Made by a program: the position numbers and the translations under genes. A stretch of DNA of 64,000 bases, taken from JBBIQS01 sp037442205. Lineage in GTDB: Bacteria; Myxococcota; Myxococcia; Myxococcales; UBA5297. How positions within the stretch are numbered: position 1 is the stretch's first letter; every line of letters starts with the position of its first letter. The stretch covers positions 1-64,000 of the forward strand of contig JBBIQS010000041.1 in NCBI GenBank assembly GCA_037442205.1, given 5' to 3'. This document shows positions 46,738 through 54,502 of this stretch, piece after piece. The notes beneath the pieces were generated by a model. That model was not told the DNA's origin. It saw nothing but the letters and a program-made list of their open reading frames with translations, and ran no database searches.

Positions 46738-48113
46738 GCCTGTTCAAACCGCAGCACGATCCGGGCAAGTACCAGTCGATCCCGACTCGGTTTTGGCTCG
46801 ACGAGAGCACGCGCAAGTTAAGCGGCCCGCCCCCATGCGGCCGATACCTGATGCTCTACCTGCGGAGCTGCCCAGACAGCACCCCGATCCCGGGTTTGCT
46901 GCGGGTCACCGAGGGGGGGCTCGCCGAGGCCCTCGGATGGACCCTGGAAGGGTTCCGGGATGCATGGGGGGAACCCTCCCGCGAGGGTCTCGTTGAGGCC
47001 GATTGGACGGTTGGTTTGGTGTGGATCAAGGACCGCGTGCGGGAGGTCCCGCCGGCCGGGCCGAACGTCATCAAAGGGTGGCGCCGGATCGTCAATCAGG
47101 AGCTTCCGGAATGCGATCTGCTGCGCCGCGCGCTGCTTTCCATTTTCGGCAGTCTTTCAGAGGTCTTACGCAAGCCTGATAGATACCTCAGATCCTTCCG
47201 GGAAGGGTTCCCTGAACTATTTCAGGATGGTTCCGGTGACGGTCACCCCAACCCTACCCCCAACCCTACCCCCAAGGATCCCTCTTCAGTATCAGTACCA
47301 GTATCAGTATCTACCCACCACCCCCTACCCCCTCCGCGAAGCGAGCCGCCGCAACGGCCGGCGGCGGTGGTGGTGGAAGGGAAAGGGGGATCTGGACAGG
47401 CAGCGACCGCCGATACGCCCGACCTCGCAGCCAGGAAGGCCGAGCTGGTGCGCCAGCTCCGCGAGAGGCGCCGCGACAGGCTGCCCCGCGGCCCCGCTAA
47501 CTTCTGCCGCGATGAGAAGTTCGATGCGATGATCGAGGACGTCCGCAAGCCTTTGGAGCAGGGCGGGTGCGGGCGCGCGGCGACCTGGTTCGAGGACCTG
47601 CTGGAAGCCTGCCAGGCCTTCCTCGCCGACAAGACCTTCAAGCCCAAGCACTGGCCGTTGCCGGTGTTCTGCTCGCCCGGGGTCTACCGGTGCCGGCTGC
47701 CGGAGCACGCACCGCCGGCGCCGATGCCCGATCCGCTGGCCGAGCAGGAGCGGCAGGAGGCCTCGGCGCTGGGATGGATCCGCGGGCTCAACCCCCTGGA
47801 GGCCCCCGGGCGCCTGATGCTCGAGCAGCACGCGGCCGGGACGGACCGAGAGAGCGCCGAGGCTCGCCGGATTCTCCAGGAGGCCGACGACAAGCTCGAG
47901 GTCCTCGGAGATCCGGCCAAGTTCTGGCGCGAGCTGACCGAGGAGCCGCCGGCGACGGTGAATGCCGCCGCGCGAGCCGAAATACTACGGGAAAACAAGA
48001 GGATACTGACGCTCGCTGCGCAGCGGGGATGCCGGCCGGCCCAGCGGCGGCTCGAGGAACTCCTGGCGGCCAGCGTGGACCTGCAGGCGGAGCTGCAGGC
48101 GGCCGCGCCATGA
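46734..48113 (+). CDS. Replication-initiator-like protein
   Basis: 459 residues. The N-terminal ~130 residues resemble phage replisome-organiser winged helices (KYQSIPTRFWLDESTRKLSGPPPCGRYLMLYLRSCPDS...GLLRVTEGGLAEALGWTLEGFRDAW). A low-complexity Thr/Pro/Ser linker follows (with VSVPVSVST), then a C-terminal helical region (KFDAMIEDVRKPLEQGGCGRAATWFEDLL; CSPGVYRCRLPEH) and a DnaD-like tail. No helicase or polymerase is encoded, so it probably loads host machinery at an element origin. Confidence 0.65.
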   Translation: MSLFKPQHDPGKYQSIPTRFWLDESTRKLSGPPPCGRYLMLYLRSCPDSTPIPGLLRVTEGGLAEALGWTLEGFRDAWGEPSREGLVEADWTVGLVWIKDRVREVPPAGPNVIKGWRRIVNQELPECDLLRRALLSIFGSLSEVLRKPDRYLRSFREGFPELFQDGSGDGHPNPTPNPTPKDPSSVSVPVSVSTHHPLPPPRSEPPQRPAAVVVEGKGGSGQAATADTPDLAARKAELVRQLRERRRDRLPRGPANFCRDEKFDAMIEDVRKPLEQGGCGRAATWFEDLLEACQAFLADKTFKPKHWPLPVFCSPGVYRCRLPEHAPPAPMPDPLAEQERQEASALGWIRGLNPLEAPGRLMLEQHAAGTDRESAEARRILQEADDKLEVLGDPAKFWRELTEEPPATVNAAARAEILRENKRILTLAAQRGCRPAQRRLEELLAASVDLQAELQAAAP

Positions 48114-48316
48114 CCGAGGCCGAGGAGGACGTGCTCGAGACCCAGGACCGGCGCGATTCCGCGCTGCACCAGGTGCGGCTGCTCGAGCAGGAGGTCCGCC
48201 GGCTGCGAGCCCAGCTGCGCCGGGCCGAGGCAGAGCGGGACCTACTCTCGCGCGAGGTGGCGCGGGCGGCGGTGAAGCTGAGCGGTCGCACACAAGGAGA
48301 ACCATGCGGGCGTTGA
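48110..48316 (+). CDS. Small coiled-coil protein
   Basis: 68 residues from an ATG overlapping the upstream stop. Heptad-like LEQEVRRLRAQLRRAEAERDLLSREVARAAVKL predicts a coiled-coil dimer. Overlaps the following lipoprotein gene by 13 bp. No known function. Confidence 0.6.
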   Translation: MTEAEEDVLETQDRRDSALHQVRLLEQEVRRLRAQLRRAEAERDLLSREVARAAVKLSGRTQGEPCGR

Positions 48317-48597
48317 TTGCGATGGCGCTGGCGGCGATGGCCGGCGCCTGCACCTGTCACAGTGAAATGCAGTTCTCGAGTTGGCCAACCGCCAGCGACG
48401 CCGGCGCAGCCTGGAAATTTCGAAGCGATCAGCTGGCCGTTGCGGAAGCCAAGCTCCTTTCGGTCCGCGAGAACGGGCGAGAGGTCCAGTTCATCGACCG
48501 GGACGGCATCCTCTGGGATGTCCTGCCCGACGGCGGAGTCGCGGTCGTGGCCGACCTGAATTCCGTCGGCTTCGCACCGATTTGGAGGCAGCATTGA
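48304..48597 (+). CDS. Small lipoprotein
   Basis: 97 residues. Signal with Cys near 16 (MRALIAMALAAMAGACTC). The mature part is short and hydrophilic (VRENGREVQFIDRDGILWDVLPDGGVAVVADLNS). Good Shine-Dalgarno (AAGGAGAACC). Unknown role in the envelope of the lysogen. Confidence 0.6.
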   Translation: MRALIAMALAAMAGACTCHSEMQFSSWPTASDAGAAWKFRSDQLAVAEAKLLSVRENGREVQFIDRDGILWDVLPDGGVAVVADLNSVGFAPIWRQH

Positions 48598-48842
48598 GCA
48601 AGCCCACCTGTAGAATCTGCTCGAGTCACTTCGATCCTCGCGAGGAGTGCCGAGGCTGCTCAAGCGAGTTGGTCCGGGGCCACTGGAATGCCGCGGCACT
48701 GGTAACCACCATCCTGGCCGGCCTTGGAGTGGTGATTTTTATGACTCCTGACGGCACGTTGACCCGCGTCGGGTGCGCCTTCGTCGGCATCATGACAGGC
48801 GCTCTGACCACGAAGCTGCTGGCGGCCTACTACGCCGACTAG
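48594..48842 (+). CDS. Zinc-ribbon membrane protein
   Basis: 82 residues from a TTG start overlapping the previous stop (TTGA), with GGAGG 7 bp upstream. Cys pairs CRICSSHFDPREECRGC form a ribbon, followed by two membrane spans (AALVTTILAGLGVVIFM; VGCAFVGIMTGALTTKLLAAYY). Function unknown. Confidence 0.6.
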   Translation: MSKPTCRICSSHFDPREECRGCSSELVRGHWNAAALVTTILAGLGVVIFMTPDGTLTRVGCAFVGIMTGALTTKLLAAYYAD

Positions 48843-48888
48843 CCCTGGTGGCGGCGGTGATACCAGCGATACCAAGCGGGCGAAAACC

Positions 48889-49560
48889 ATGACAAAGCAG
48901 ATCGGCGTTCGAATTGACGAGGACCTGGCAGACCGGCTCGACCAGGTCGTCGACGGCCTCCAGGACGGCCAGCTAGCTGTGAAAGCGACCCGGGCGGGAG
49001 TTGCACGGGTGGCGCTCGAGCGCGGCCTGGGGGAGCTCGAGGGCGGACAGGCTGTTGACGCCCCCCGGTTCGAGCCGCATTCTGCCGGCATGAGTCTGTC
49101 GGTCTACCTGGGGCACTCCGTCGCCGAGGCCCAGCTGCCCATCCTCTGGGAGCTGCAGGCCGCGAGCGCTGGCCACGGCATAGGGCTCCGCCTGGGCAGC
49201 TACAAGCCGTCGGCGGCGCTGAGCGCCTCCCGGAAGGCGGAGCTCGCGCGTGCGGACGCCTACATCGCCGTCGTGACTCAGCAGGCCCCGAACGTCGAGG
49301 CCGAGGCGCTGTACGCCAGGAGCATCGGGCGGCCGGTGTTCATCTACAAGCTCGAGGGCGTCGACTTCCGCGCACCCAAGGGCGCGCAGGTGCTCTCGCT
49401 GCATCCGGGGGCAACGGCGGCGGCCTTGCTCGAGGAGATCGCCCACCAGGTGAAGAAGGTGAAGCTCCCGGACGATTCCGCCGGCAGCGAAGCGCTGGGG
49501 GCACTGCTGGGCGTCGGGGGTCTGTTGCTGCTGCTCTACTTCATTTCCAAGAAGAGCTGA
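48889..49560 (+). CDS. RHH - TIR-like - transmembrane fusion protein
   Basis: 223 residues. Residues 1-55 form a ribbon-helix-helix (IGVRIDEDLADRLDQVV...TRAGVARVALERGLGELE), as in VapB-type antitoxins and phage regulators. Residues ~65-195 resemble a TIR/SEFIR-like alpha/beta domain (SVYLGHSVAEAQLPILWELQAAS, ARADAYIAVVTQQAPNVEAEALYARSIGRPVFIYKLEGVDF). The last ~20 residues are a membrane span (ALGALLGVGGLLLLLYFISKK). NAD-cleaving residues cannot be assigned with certainty. An internal ATG (49090) could produce the TIR-TM part alone. Four bases upstream of a PIN nuclease gene. Confidence 0.6.
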   Translation: MTKQIGVRIDEDLADRLDQVVDGLQDGQLAVKATRAGVARVALERGLGELEGGQAVDAPRFEPHSAGMSLSVYLGHSVAEAQLPILWELQAASAGHGIGLRLGSYKPSAALSASRKAELARADAYIAVVTQQAPNVEAEALYARSIGRPVFIYKLEGVDFRAPKGAQVLSLHPGATAAALLEEIAHQVKKVKLPDDSAGSEALGALLGVGGLLLLLYFISKKS

Positions 49561-49564
49561 CCGG

Positions 49565-50020
49565 GTGCTGGCGAAAATCGCGGTCGCGGACGCCTGTGCG
49601 CTGGCGATCCTTCTCGACTCCGAGCTCGAGCACCTGGTCGAAAAGGCCTTTGGGGAGCTTCTGTTGCCCCGCCATGTCGAAGACGAGCTCCGGCGCAAGG
49701 GGAAGCGCCGGCGCGCCCAGCTCGCGCGGCTGCTCGACAAGGGGCGGGTTGTGGTGAGGTGCTTCGACTACACCCCGGGGCTGATTCAGATGTGGCACGC
49801 CCAGATGGGCGGGACAAAGCCCACCAGGAACCTGGGCGAGGCCGAGGCGATGGCGCAGGCCCAGTCGAGGGCTGCTCTGGCCATCTTCACCAGCGACCAC
49901 AGGGCCGGAGCCCTGGCGCAGGGGATCGGCCTCGAAGTGGTGACCCCAACACAGGTCGTGGCCGCCTACGCGGCCCAAGGTGACGCGAGTCCACCTAAGG
50001 GAAGGCGTCGGGGCGAATGA
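49565..50020 (+). CDS. PIN-domain ribonuclease-like protein
   Basis: 151 residues from a GTG. The acidic quartet of PIN nucleases is visible: VADACAL (Asp), VEDELRR (Glu), LGEAEAMA (Glu) and FTSDHRAG (Asp). Length and spacing match DUF3368/VapC-like proteins. Directly follows the RHH fusion gene, recalling a VapBC pair in which the antitoxin carries extra domains. Last gene of the rightward operon. Confidence 0.72.
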   Translation: MLAKIAVADACALAILLDSELEHLVEKAFGELLLPRHVEDELRRKGKRRRAQLARLLDKGRVVVRCFDYTPGLIQMWHAQMGGTKPTRNLGEAEAMAQAQSRAALAIFTSDHRAGALAQGIGLEVVTPTQVVAAYAAQGDASPPKGRRRGE

Positions 50021-50050
50021 GGGCCGGAAGTCGCTCGTGCGGCCCGCCCA

Positions 50051-50133
50051 GGCGTTCTGGCGAGGTGTCCTGGAGGTCCTCGAGGTCTCCAGAACGCCAG
50101 CAGGCCCAATCCCGAGCTGGGAAAGGGCCTGCT
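50051..50133. terminator. Two abutting perfect hairpins between convergent operons
   Basis: GGCGTTCTGG (50051-50060) pairs with CCAGAACGCC (50089-50098). The very next base starts AGCAGGCCC (50099-50107), pairing with GGGCCTGCT (50125-50133). No T-run on either strand. Position between convergent gene blocks suggests a bidirectional terminator, but an origin or packaging site is possible. Confidence 0.5.
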
Positions 50134-50154
50134 GGTGAACCAGAACGGCAAGCG

Positions 50155-50328
50155 CTACTGGTCGAACAGCCACCGCGCCCCGACGCCGGCGGTGCTCGAG
50201 CTCGGCGACCACTGCCCGAACCCGAATACCCCGAGCTGCTCGCGCGGCCGGTAGCCCGCCTCGAGGCGGGCGTAGGGGCCACCAGGTGCAGCCGCGCCGA
50301 CCTGGCCCTCGAGGTACCCGGCGCGCAC
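50155..50328 (-). CDS. Small beta-rich late protein
   Basis: 57 residues from a GTG (50326-50328). VRAGYLEGQVGAAAPGGPYARLEAGYRPREQLGVFGFGQWS alternates like a short beta meander; similar tiny proteins end phage late operons. Start is uncertain because the open frame continues upstream into the holin-like gene. Confidence 0.4.
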   Translation of the reverse strand: MRAGYLEGQVGAAAPGGPYARLEAGYRPREQLGVFGFGQWSPSSSTAGVGARWLFDQ

Positions 50329-50363
50329 CGGGACCTCGAGGAAGAGCCGGCGGAGCCCCTCGT

Positions 50364-51008
50364 CTAGCTGGCGGCGAGGGGCGTCGGAGGGTCCGCCGGG
50401 CGCTCGGTGGCGCTCGAATAGGCCTGCGCGGCCGCCTTGGCCTGCAGGTCGACGGCGACGTGCTCGCGCGCGGCCTGGGCCGCCCAAGCGGCCTGGGCCT
50501 TGGCGATGTCGGCGGGCGAGGGGGTCACGCCGACGCCGAGTAAGCCCTGGTGAAAGGCGTTGAGCGCGCCGGCTCCCTTGTCGAAGAAGCTGTCGGGCCC
50601 GGCCTGGCGCGCCGCGGCCTCAGCCGCGTAGTAGGCGAAATCGATCCACTTGTCGACGAACTGGGCAGCCTTCGCTCCGCGGTCGCCGAGGATCTTGAAT
50701 ACGGCCAGGGCGCCCAGTCCCAGGATGAGCGCCCAGCTCTCGATGGGCACGGCGGAGAGCACGCCGAGGATGGCCGAGGGCGCCGAGCTGCTCGAGCTCG
50801 TCGCCGGCGCCGCGGCGGAGGCCTGCGGCTGCACCAGGTAGACGACCTGCGGCTGCTGGCCGGCCGGGCGAGGGGCGGCGAAGGCCTGCGGCGAGCTCGG
50901 CGCCGCGGCCGCGGCGATGGCCGGGAAATCGGGGGCGACGTCGCCGGCGGCGCTGGCGGAGAGGGGGATGGCGAGGGTTGCGAGCAGCAGGCAGACGGCG
51001 AAGCGCAT
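50364..51008 (-). CDS. Holin-like membrane protein
   Basis: 214 residues. Signal-like N-terminus (FAVCLLLATLAIPLSASA), Pro/Ser-rich spacer, a membrane segment (SWALILGLGALAVFKIL), then a helical cytoplasmic tail FVDKWIDFAYYAAEAAARQAGPDSFFDKGAGALNAFHQGLLGVGVTPSPADIAKAQAAWAAQA. The tail resembles LLH-type holins (paired helices with 'K-x-x-x-A...gi-x-x-s-x-x-x-I'). Placed near the end of the late region with a lytic enzyme upstream. Confidence 0.55.
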   Translation of the reverse strand: MRFAVCLLLATLAIPLSASAAGDVAPDFPAIAAAAAPSSPQAFAAPRPAGQQPQVVYLVQPQASAAAPATSSSSSAPSAILGVLSAVPIESWALILGLGALAVFKILGDRGAKAAQFVDKWIDFAYYAAEAAARQAGPDSFFDKGAGALNAFHQGLLGVGVTPSPADIAKAQAAWAAQAAREHVAVDLQAKAAAQAYSSATERPADPPTPLAAS

Positions 51009-51039
51009 GCGAGACTCCAGGTGCTACCGGGGGAAGAGC

Positions 51040-51396
51040 TCAGTTCGTGCGGCTGCGCTGCTGGATGTCCTTGATGTCGGCCCACATCCGCGAGAGGAGG
51101 TCGCGCACACCGCTGACGTCGGCCTCGAGACGTGCGAGAGCCTGCCGCGTCTCCTGCAGTTGCTCGACCTGGTGCGCGAGGGCCTCGGCGTCGGCTTTCT
51201 CGCGACGGAGGCCTTCGATCTGCTCGGCGGTGCGCGCCTGCAGCGCGACGACCTCGGCCTTGGTCGCCAAGCCTTCCCAGCGGCTCAGGCCCACGGCGGA
51301 CACCCGGACCGCGGCGAAGAAGACCGAGGCAGCCACACCCAGGGCGAGGATCGCCGGCCACAGCTCCGCGATCTGCTTGAGACCCTCGGCCGTCAT
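51040..51396 (-). CDS. Membrane-anchored coiled-coil protein (possible spanin-like)
   Basis: 118 residues from the ATG at 51394-51396 (ATGA overlap with the upstream stop). A membrane span (LWPAILALGVAASVFFAAVRV) is followed by ~70 residues of heptads (LEADVSGVRDLLSRMWADI). This is the architecture of i-spanins or of virion membrane proteins; sequence alone does not decide. Confidence 0.55.
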   Translation of the reverse strand: MTAEGLKQIAELWPAILALGVAASVFFAAVRVSAVGLSRWEGLATKAEVVALQARTAEQIEGLRREKADAEALAHQVEQLQETRQALARLEADVSGVRDLLSRMWADIKDIQQRSRTN

Positions 51397-51869
51397 GGTC
51401 CAGCGTCCCCCAGCGTGAAAGAGGCGATCGACTGATCCCAATCGGCCGGCAGGGGAGGGGCGGCGCCGGACACCGTGCCGAGCTCGTCGGCGACCTCGAG
51501 CCCCCAGCCGCCGTCGGTCGCCGGCGCCTCGAAGATGCAAGCGCGCGAGATGGTCCCGACCGCCCCGCCGTCGCGCTGCGCCGTGGCCCACTGCCGCGCG
51601 AGGTTGAGCCAGACCAGGGCGTGGGGTTGGTCGGCGATGCCGGACCGGGCCCAGGGGCGCACGGCCTCGCCGGCGTCGGGAGTTGCATAGACCTGGCCGC
51701 TGACCTCAGCGCCGTAGACTTGGCCGCCGTCGGCGTCGACCAGGAAGAAGCAAGCCCGCGAGGCGCGGAACACTGGGGAGGACTCGAACTCGAGCGTGGT
51801 GGCGAGCTGCGTGCCGCCGACCCCTCCAAGCAGGCCCAGGACGAGACCGGCGAAGAATTGCTTGTTCAT
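51393..51869 (-). CDS. Exported late protein with N-terminal membrane segment
   Basis: 158 residues. MNKQFFAGLVLGLLGGVGGTQLATTL is a signal anchor. The rest has two Cys-containing strands (ASRACFFLVDADGGQVYGAEVSGQVY, SRACIFEAPATDGGWGLEV) that look like an internal duplication. Overlaps the coiled-coil gene by ATGA. Might sit in the virion membrane or periplasm. Confidence 0.55.
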   Translation of the reverse strand: MNKQFFAGLVLGLLGGVGGTQLATTLEFESSPVFRASRACFFLVDADGGQVYGAEVSGQVYATPDAGEAVRPWARSGIADQPHALVWLNLARQWATAQRDGGAVGTISRACIFEAPATDGGWGLEVADELGTVSGAAPPLPADWDQSIASFTLGDAGP

Positions 51870-51873
51870 GGGC

Positions 51874-52971
51874 CTAGTACCCCGCGCAGCGATAGGTGAG
51901 CGCGTCGCCAGGGGAGAACGTGCCGTTGATGGCAAGGGCGCTTGTCGTCGCGGAGGGTCGAAGCGCGGTCGCGGTCGTCTCGTCGAAGACCTCACACACT
52001 GGAGCGGCGCCCCAGGCGACGCTGAAGGTTAGCGTGCATTTGCTGCCCGGCGCCGTCCCCACTACCACTCGACCGACGCTGTCATTTCCCGCGATGGTCG
52101 GCGACGTGCCGCAGTCTGCGGCGCCGGTGCCGACGGCTGGAGCGGTCCCGGTGAATAGTTCGTGGGTGCCGACGGCTATCGAGTACTTCTCGCCGCCGGT
52201 GCTGTTCTCGACGGTCATGAACTTTGCGCCCGCAGTCGAATAGACGACCGGCGTCTTGAGGCGCACGCCAATTGCCGTTGCGCCATCGGGCTGGTTTCCT
52301 ACCAAAACGAGCGGCTGCGCGTTGTAGGTGTAGACCTGCCCGCCGCCCAGCTGAACCCCGCTCACCTGCAAACCCTGCAATTGGAGATTTCCACTGCCCT
52401 GCAGGCGTAGTGCATTCACGCCATTGTTGTTGATGTCGATGAGCGTATCGGTGGCTGCCAGGGTGCTCAGGACATTGAGCGTGAACGCGGTATCTATCCC
52501 CGCCGTCGGAGTCGTGTTCGACTCGAGCAGCGCCCCGGTCGCGGGTAAGAAGCGCAGGGGGTCGCTAATGCCGACCGATCCGCCATAGTTCGCTCCCGGA
52601 TTGATCATGTCGGACTGCAAATTGAGCGTTCCGGCGATCACGGCATTGCCGTTGATATATTCGTTGCCAACTATGCGAATATTCGCGGCGTTGATGTAGC
52701 CGTCCGCCACGTTGTAGAATAGGTGGCGCGTGCACGCGGAGCCATCCAGGCAGATTCTCGCTCCTGTCGGCAGCTCAATCGCGTCGCTCCCGCTCGCCGT
52801 CCCCGTGATAGCGATCGCCGGCGCCGTCGCCGAGGTGATGGTGAACGGCCCCTCGAAGGTCTGCGCGCCCGACAGCAGGCTCGGCGGGCTGGTGTGCATC
52901 GGGCCCCGCGAGAGGGAACCGACCTGCGCGACCAGGCCGGCCATCAGGATAGTGAGCGCTGCCCGAGTCAT
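51874..52971 (-). CDS. Spike/receptor-binding-like beta protein
   Basis: 365 residues from the ATG at 52969-52971. A short hydrophobic start (RAALTILMAGLVAQVGSL) is followed by repeated beta-solenoid-like segments (ITGTASGSDAIELPTGARICLDG, NIRIVGNEYINGNAVIAGTLNLQS, LRLQGSGNLQLQGLQVSGVQLGGG). The C-terminal domain has Cys pairs (CGTSPTIAGNDSVGRVVVGTAPGSKCTLTFSVAWGAAPVCEVFDET). Such Gly/Asn-rich beta repeats with this C-terminal pattern occur in phage fibres and spikes. Predicted vertex or receptor protein. Overlaps its upstream neighbour by ATGA. Confidence 0.65.
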   Translation of the reverse strand: MTRAALTILMAGLVAQVGSLSRGPMHTSPPSLLSGAQTFEGPFTITSATAPAIAITGTASGSDAIELPTGARICLDGSACTRHLFYNVADGYINAANIRIVGNEYINGNAVIAGTLNLQSDMINPGANYGGSVGISDPLRFLPATGALLESNTTPTAGIDTAFTLNVLSTLAATDTLIDINNNGVNALRLQGSGNLQLQGLQVSGVQLGGGQVYTYNAQPLVLVGNQPDGATAIGVRLKTPVVYSTAGAKFMTVENSTGGEKYSIAVGTHELFTGTAPAVGTGAADCGTSPTIAGNDSVGRVVVGTAPGSKCTLTFSVAWGAAPVCEVFDETTATALRPSATTSALAINGTFSPGDALTYRCAGY

Positions 52972-53414
52972 CGGTACTCCCGGATTGCGACGGTGGTGGC
53001 GGCCGCGGCGATGCCGTAGAGCTGGTGCGCCGCGGCCGGGGCATCGGCGTTGAATCTGGGCGAATCGACCTGCTCGCACCGCTCCTCGCCGACCGACAGC
53101 GGGTAGCCGGCGCCGACTGCGACGGTCGCCTCGCCGTCCTCGATGGCCCCGGAGATGGGCCGCCAGCAGTAGCCGCGGAGGTTGGCGAGCCGCACCGGGC
53201 ACGCGAGCGCCCCTGCGACGCCGGCGCCGAGGGTGATTCGGCAGGTCTGCGTGATCTGCACGGGATAGCTGGCGTTCGCTCCGCCCACGAGCGCGTTGAC
53301 GGCGGGTGGCTCGCCTTCCTTGGCCACCGCGGTGGAGTGCTTGAGCAGCACGGCTCCCAGTGCCAGCGCACCGCAGACCAGCAGGAAATAGGGAAGACGG
53401 ATCTTCATGGTCAC
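52968..53414 (-). CDS. Exported/virion membrane protein
   Basis: 148 residues. Membrane/signal segment (LPYFLLVCGALALGAVLL) then a mature domain with paired Cys (QTCRITLGAGVAGALACPVRL, YCWRPIS, ERCEQVD). Coupled by 4-bp overlaps on both sides between the hydrolase and the spike-like protein, so it probably acts in the same envelope or vertex structure. Confidence 0.55.
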   Translation of the reverse strand: MTMKIRLPYFLLVCGALALGAVLLKHSTAVAKEGEPPAVNALVGGANASYPVQITQTCRITLGAGVAGALACPVRLANLRGYCWRPISGAIEDGEATVAVGAGYPLSVGEERCEQVDSPRFNADAPAAAHQLYGIAAAATTVAIREYR

Positions 53415-54025
53415 GCCCAGGGGCCCTGCGAGGTGAGTTCGTCGTAACGCTGTTCGCCGAGCGCCCAGCGCGCAGCGACGCTGTCCCGCCAGGCCGGCGG
53501 CAGGCCGGGATTCCAGGCCGTCTCGTAGTCGATGAAGCCGCGGAACCCCTTGCGCTCGAGCGCCGCGGCGACGAAGAGCGCGGCATCCCGGAGCGAGGAG
53601 AAGGCCACGAACGGCTTGATGATGCCCGTCCCGGCCTCGACCGCCGGCGCCCAGCCGATGGGACCTCGAGCAGCTCCGCCGGCCAGCGTCCAGCCGTAGC
53701 CCGGCGCGGGTCCCCAGGCCTCGATTCCCCAGACCTGGTTGCCGACGGCCTTCCAGTTGTCGCCCTGCTCGAGGAACCCGAGCGCGAAGACGTTCCGCGC
53801 CTGGTACCCGATGCCGGCCACCGCCTCGAGCAGCTCCCGCTCGGTCCAGCTCGTCATCTGCAGCGGGACCCGGTCCTGGGCACGCACCCGGGGGCGAGAC
53901 TGCAGCAGCTCGGCGACCTTGCTCTCGTCCACGTCAGCACCTCGAGACATGAGCCACAGCACCAGCAGCCCCACCAGGAGCAGCACACCGAGCCCGCCAG
54001 CCGTCGCCGCCGCCTTGCCCGCCAT
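53411..54025 (-). CDS. Membrane-anchored peptidoglycan hydrolase (glucosaminidase-like)
   Basis: 204 residues. N-terminal membrane span (GGLGVLLLVGLLVLWLM). The domain ARNVFALGFLEQGDNWKAVGNQVWGIEAWGP carries the probable catalytic Glu (LEQGDN) in the style of N-acetylglucosaminidase/lysozyme-like enzymes. PFVAFSSLRDAALFVAAALERKGF matches the 'F-r-x-f-x-S-l-x-d' segment of that fold. Tailless membrane phages carry such enzymes in the virion for entry; release from the cell is the alternative. Confidence 0.65.
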   Translation of the reverse strand: MAGKAAATAGGLGVLLLVGLLVLWLMSRGADVDESKVAELLQSRPRVRAQDRVPLQMTSWTERELLEAVAGIGYQARNVFALGFLEQGDNWKAVGNQVWGIEAWGPAPGYGWTLAGGAARGPIGWAPAVEAGTGIIKPFVAFSSLRDAALFVAAALERKGFRGFIDYETAWNPGLPPAWRDSVAARWALGEQRYDELTSQGPWA

Positions 54026-54031
54026 CGCTCC

Positions 54032-54496
54032 TCACTTCGACAGGGCGCCCTTGCCGGCGCCGGTCCAGAACAGCAGCCCCAGGATGGCCAGCAGAATCAT
54101 GCCGGCGCCGATGGACTTGACCGGGGACCCGAGGCCCTCGGTGAGCGCCTTGCGCTTCTCCACGTCGAGCTGGTCCTGATAGCGCTTGTCGGCCTCAACG
54201 GTGGCCTGGCCCTGGCCGTTGGCGACGAACCGCACCTCCGGCACGAGGCGCTCGTCGTCGGCGAAGATCGCCCACACGATGTCCGTGCGGACCGGGATCG
54301 CGGACAGCACCTCGGTTGTGCCCTGGCGAATCGGGTGAGCATCGTGCGTGATGGTGGCCGGCACGGTCGGGAAACCGGCGCCAGCCATGTTGGAGTCGGA
54401 GAAGCTCCAGGGGTCCGGCCAGGTCACGACGGCGTCGACGACCGACCCGAGATTGGTCGGAAGCTTGCCGTTCCAGACGTTGACGAAGTCAGCCAT
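54032..54496 (-). CDS. Late structural protein with C-terminal membrane anchor (paralog A)
   Basis: 154 residues. A beta-rich N-terminal ~100 residues (VNVWNGKLPTNLGSVVDAVVTWPDPWSF...AIPVRTDIVWAIFADDERLVPEVRFVANG) end in a membrane span (IGAGMILLAILGLLFW). Resembles the C-terminal half of the next upstream gene in order, in an IPVR-x(12)-D-x-x-L-x-x-E-V-x-F pattern and in topology. Probably a virion membrane protein. Confidence 0.6.
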   Translation of the reverse strand: MADFVNVWNGKLPTNLGSVVDAVVTWPDPWSFSDSNMAGAGFPTVPATITHDAHPIRQGTTEVLSAIPVRTDIVWAIFADDERLVPEVRFVANGQGQATVEADKRYQDQLDVEKRKALTEGLGSPVKSIGAGMILLAILGLLFWTGAGKGALSK

Positions 54497-54502
54497 TGCG
54501 CC

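Noticed and set aside
47221..47330. Short repeats (CCCTACCCCCAA-like and CAGTATCAGTACCAG-like) as iterons of an origin
   Set aside because: They encode the low-complexity linker of the replication protein. They could still be iterons, but their number and spacing are too irregular to claim it.
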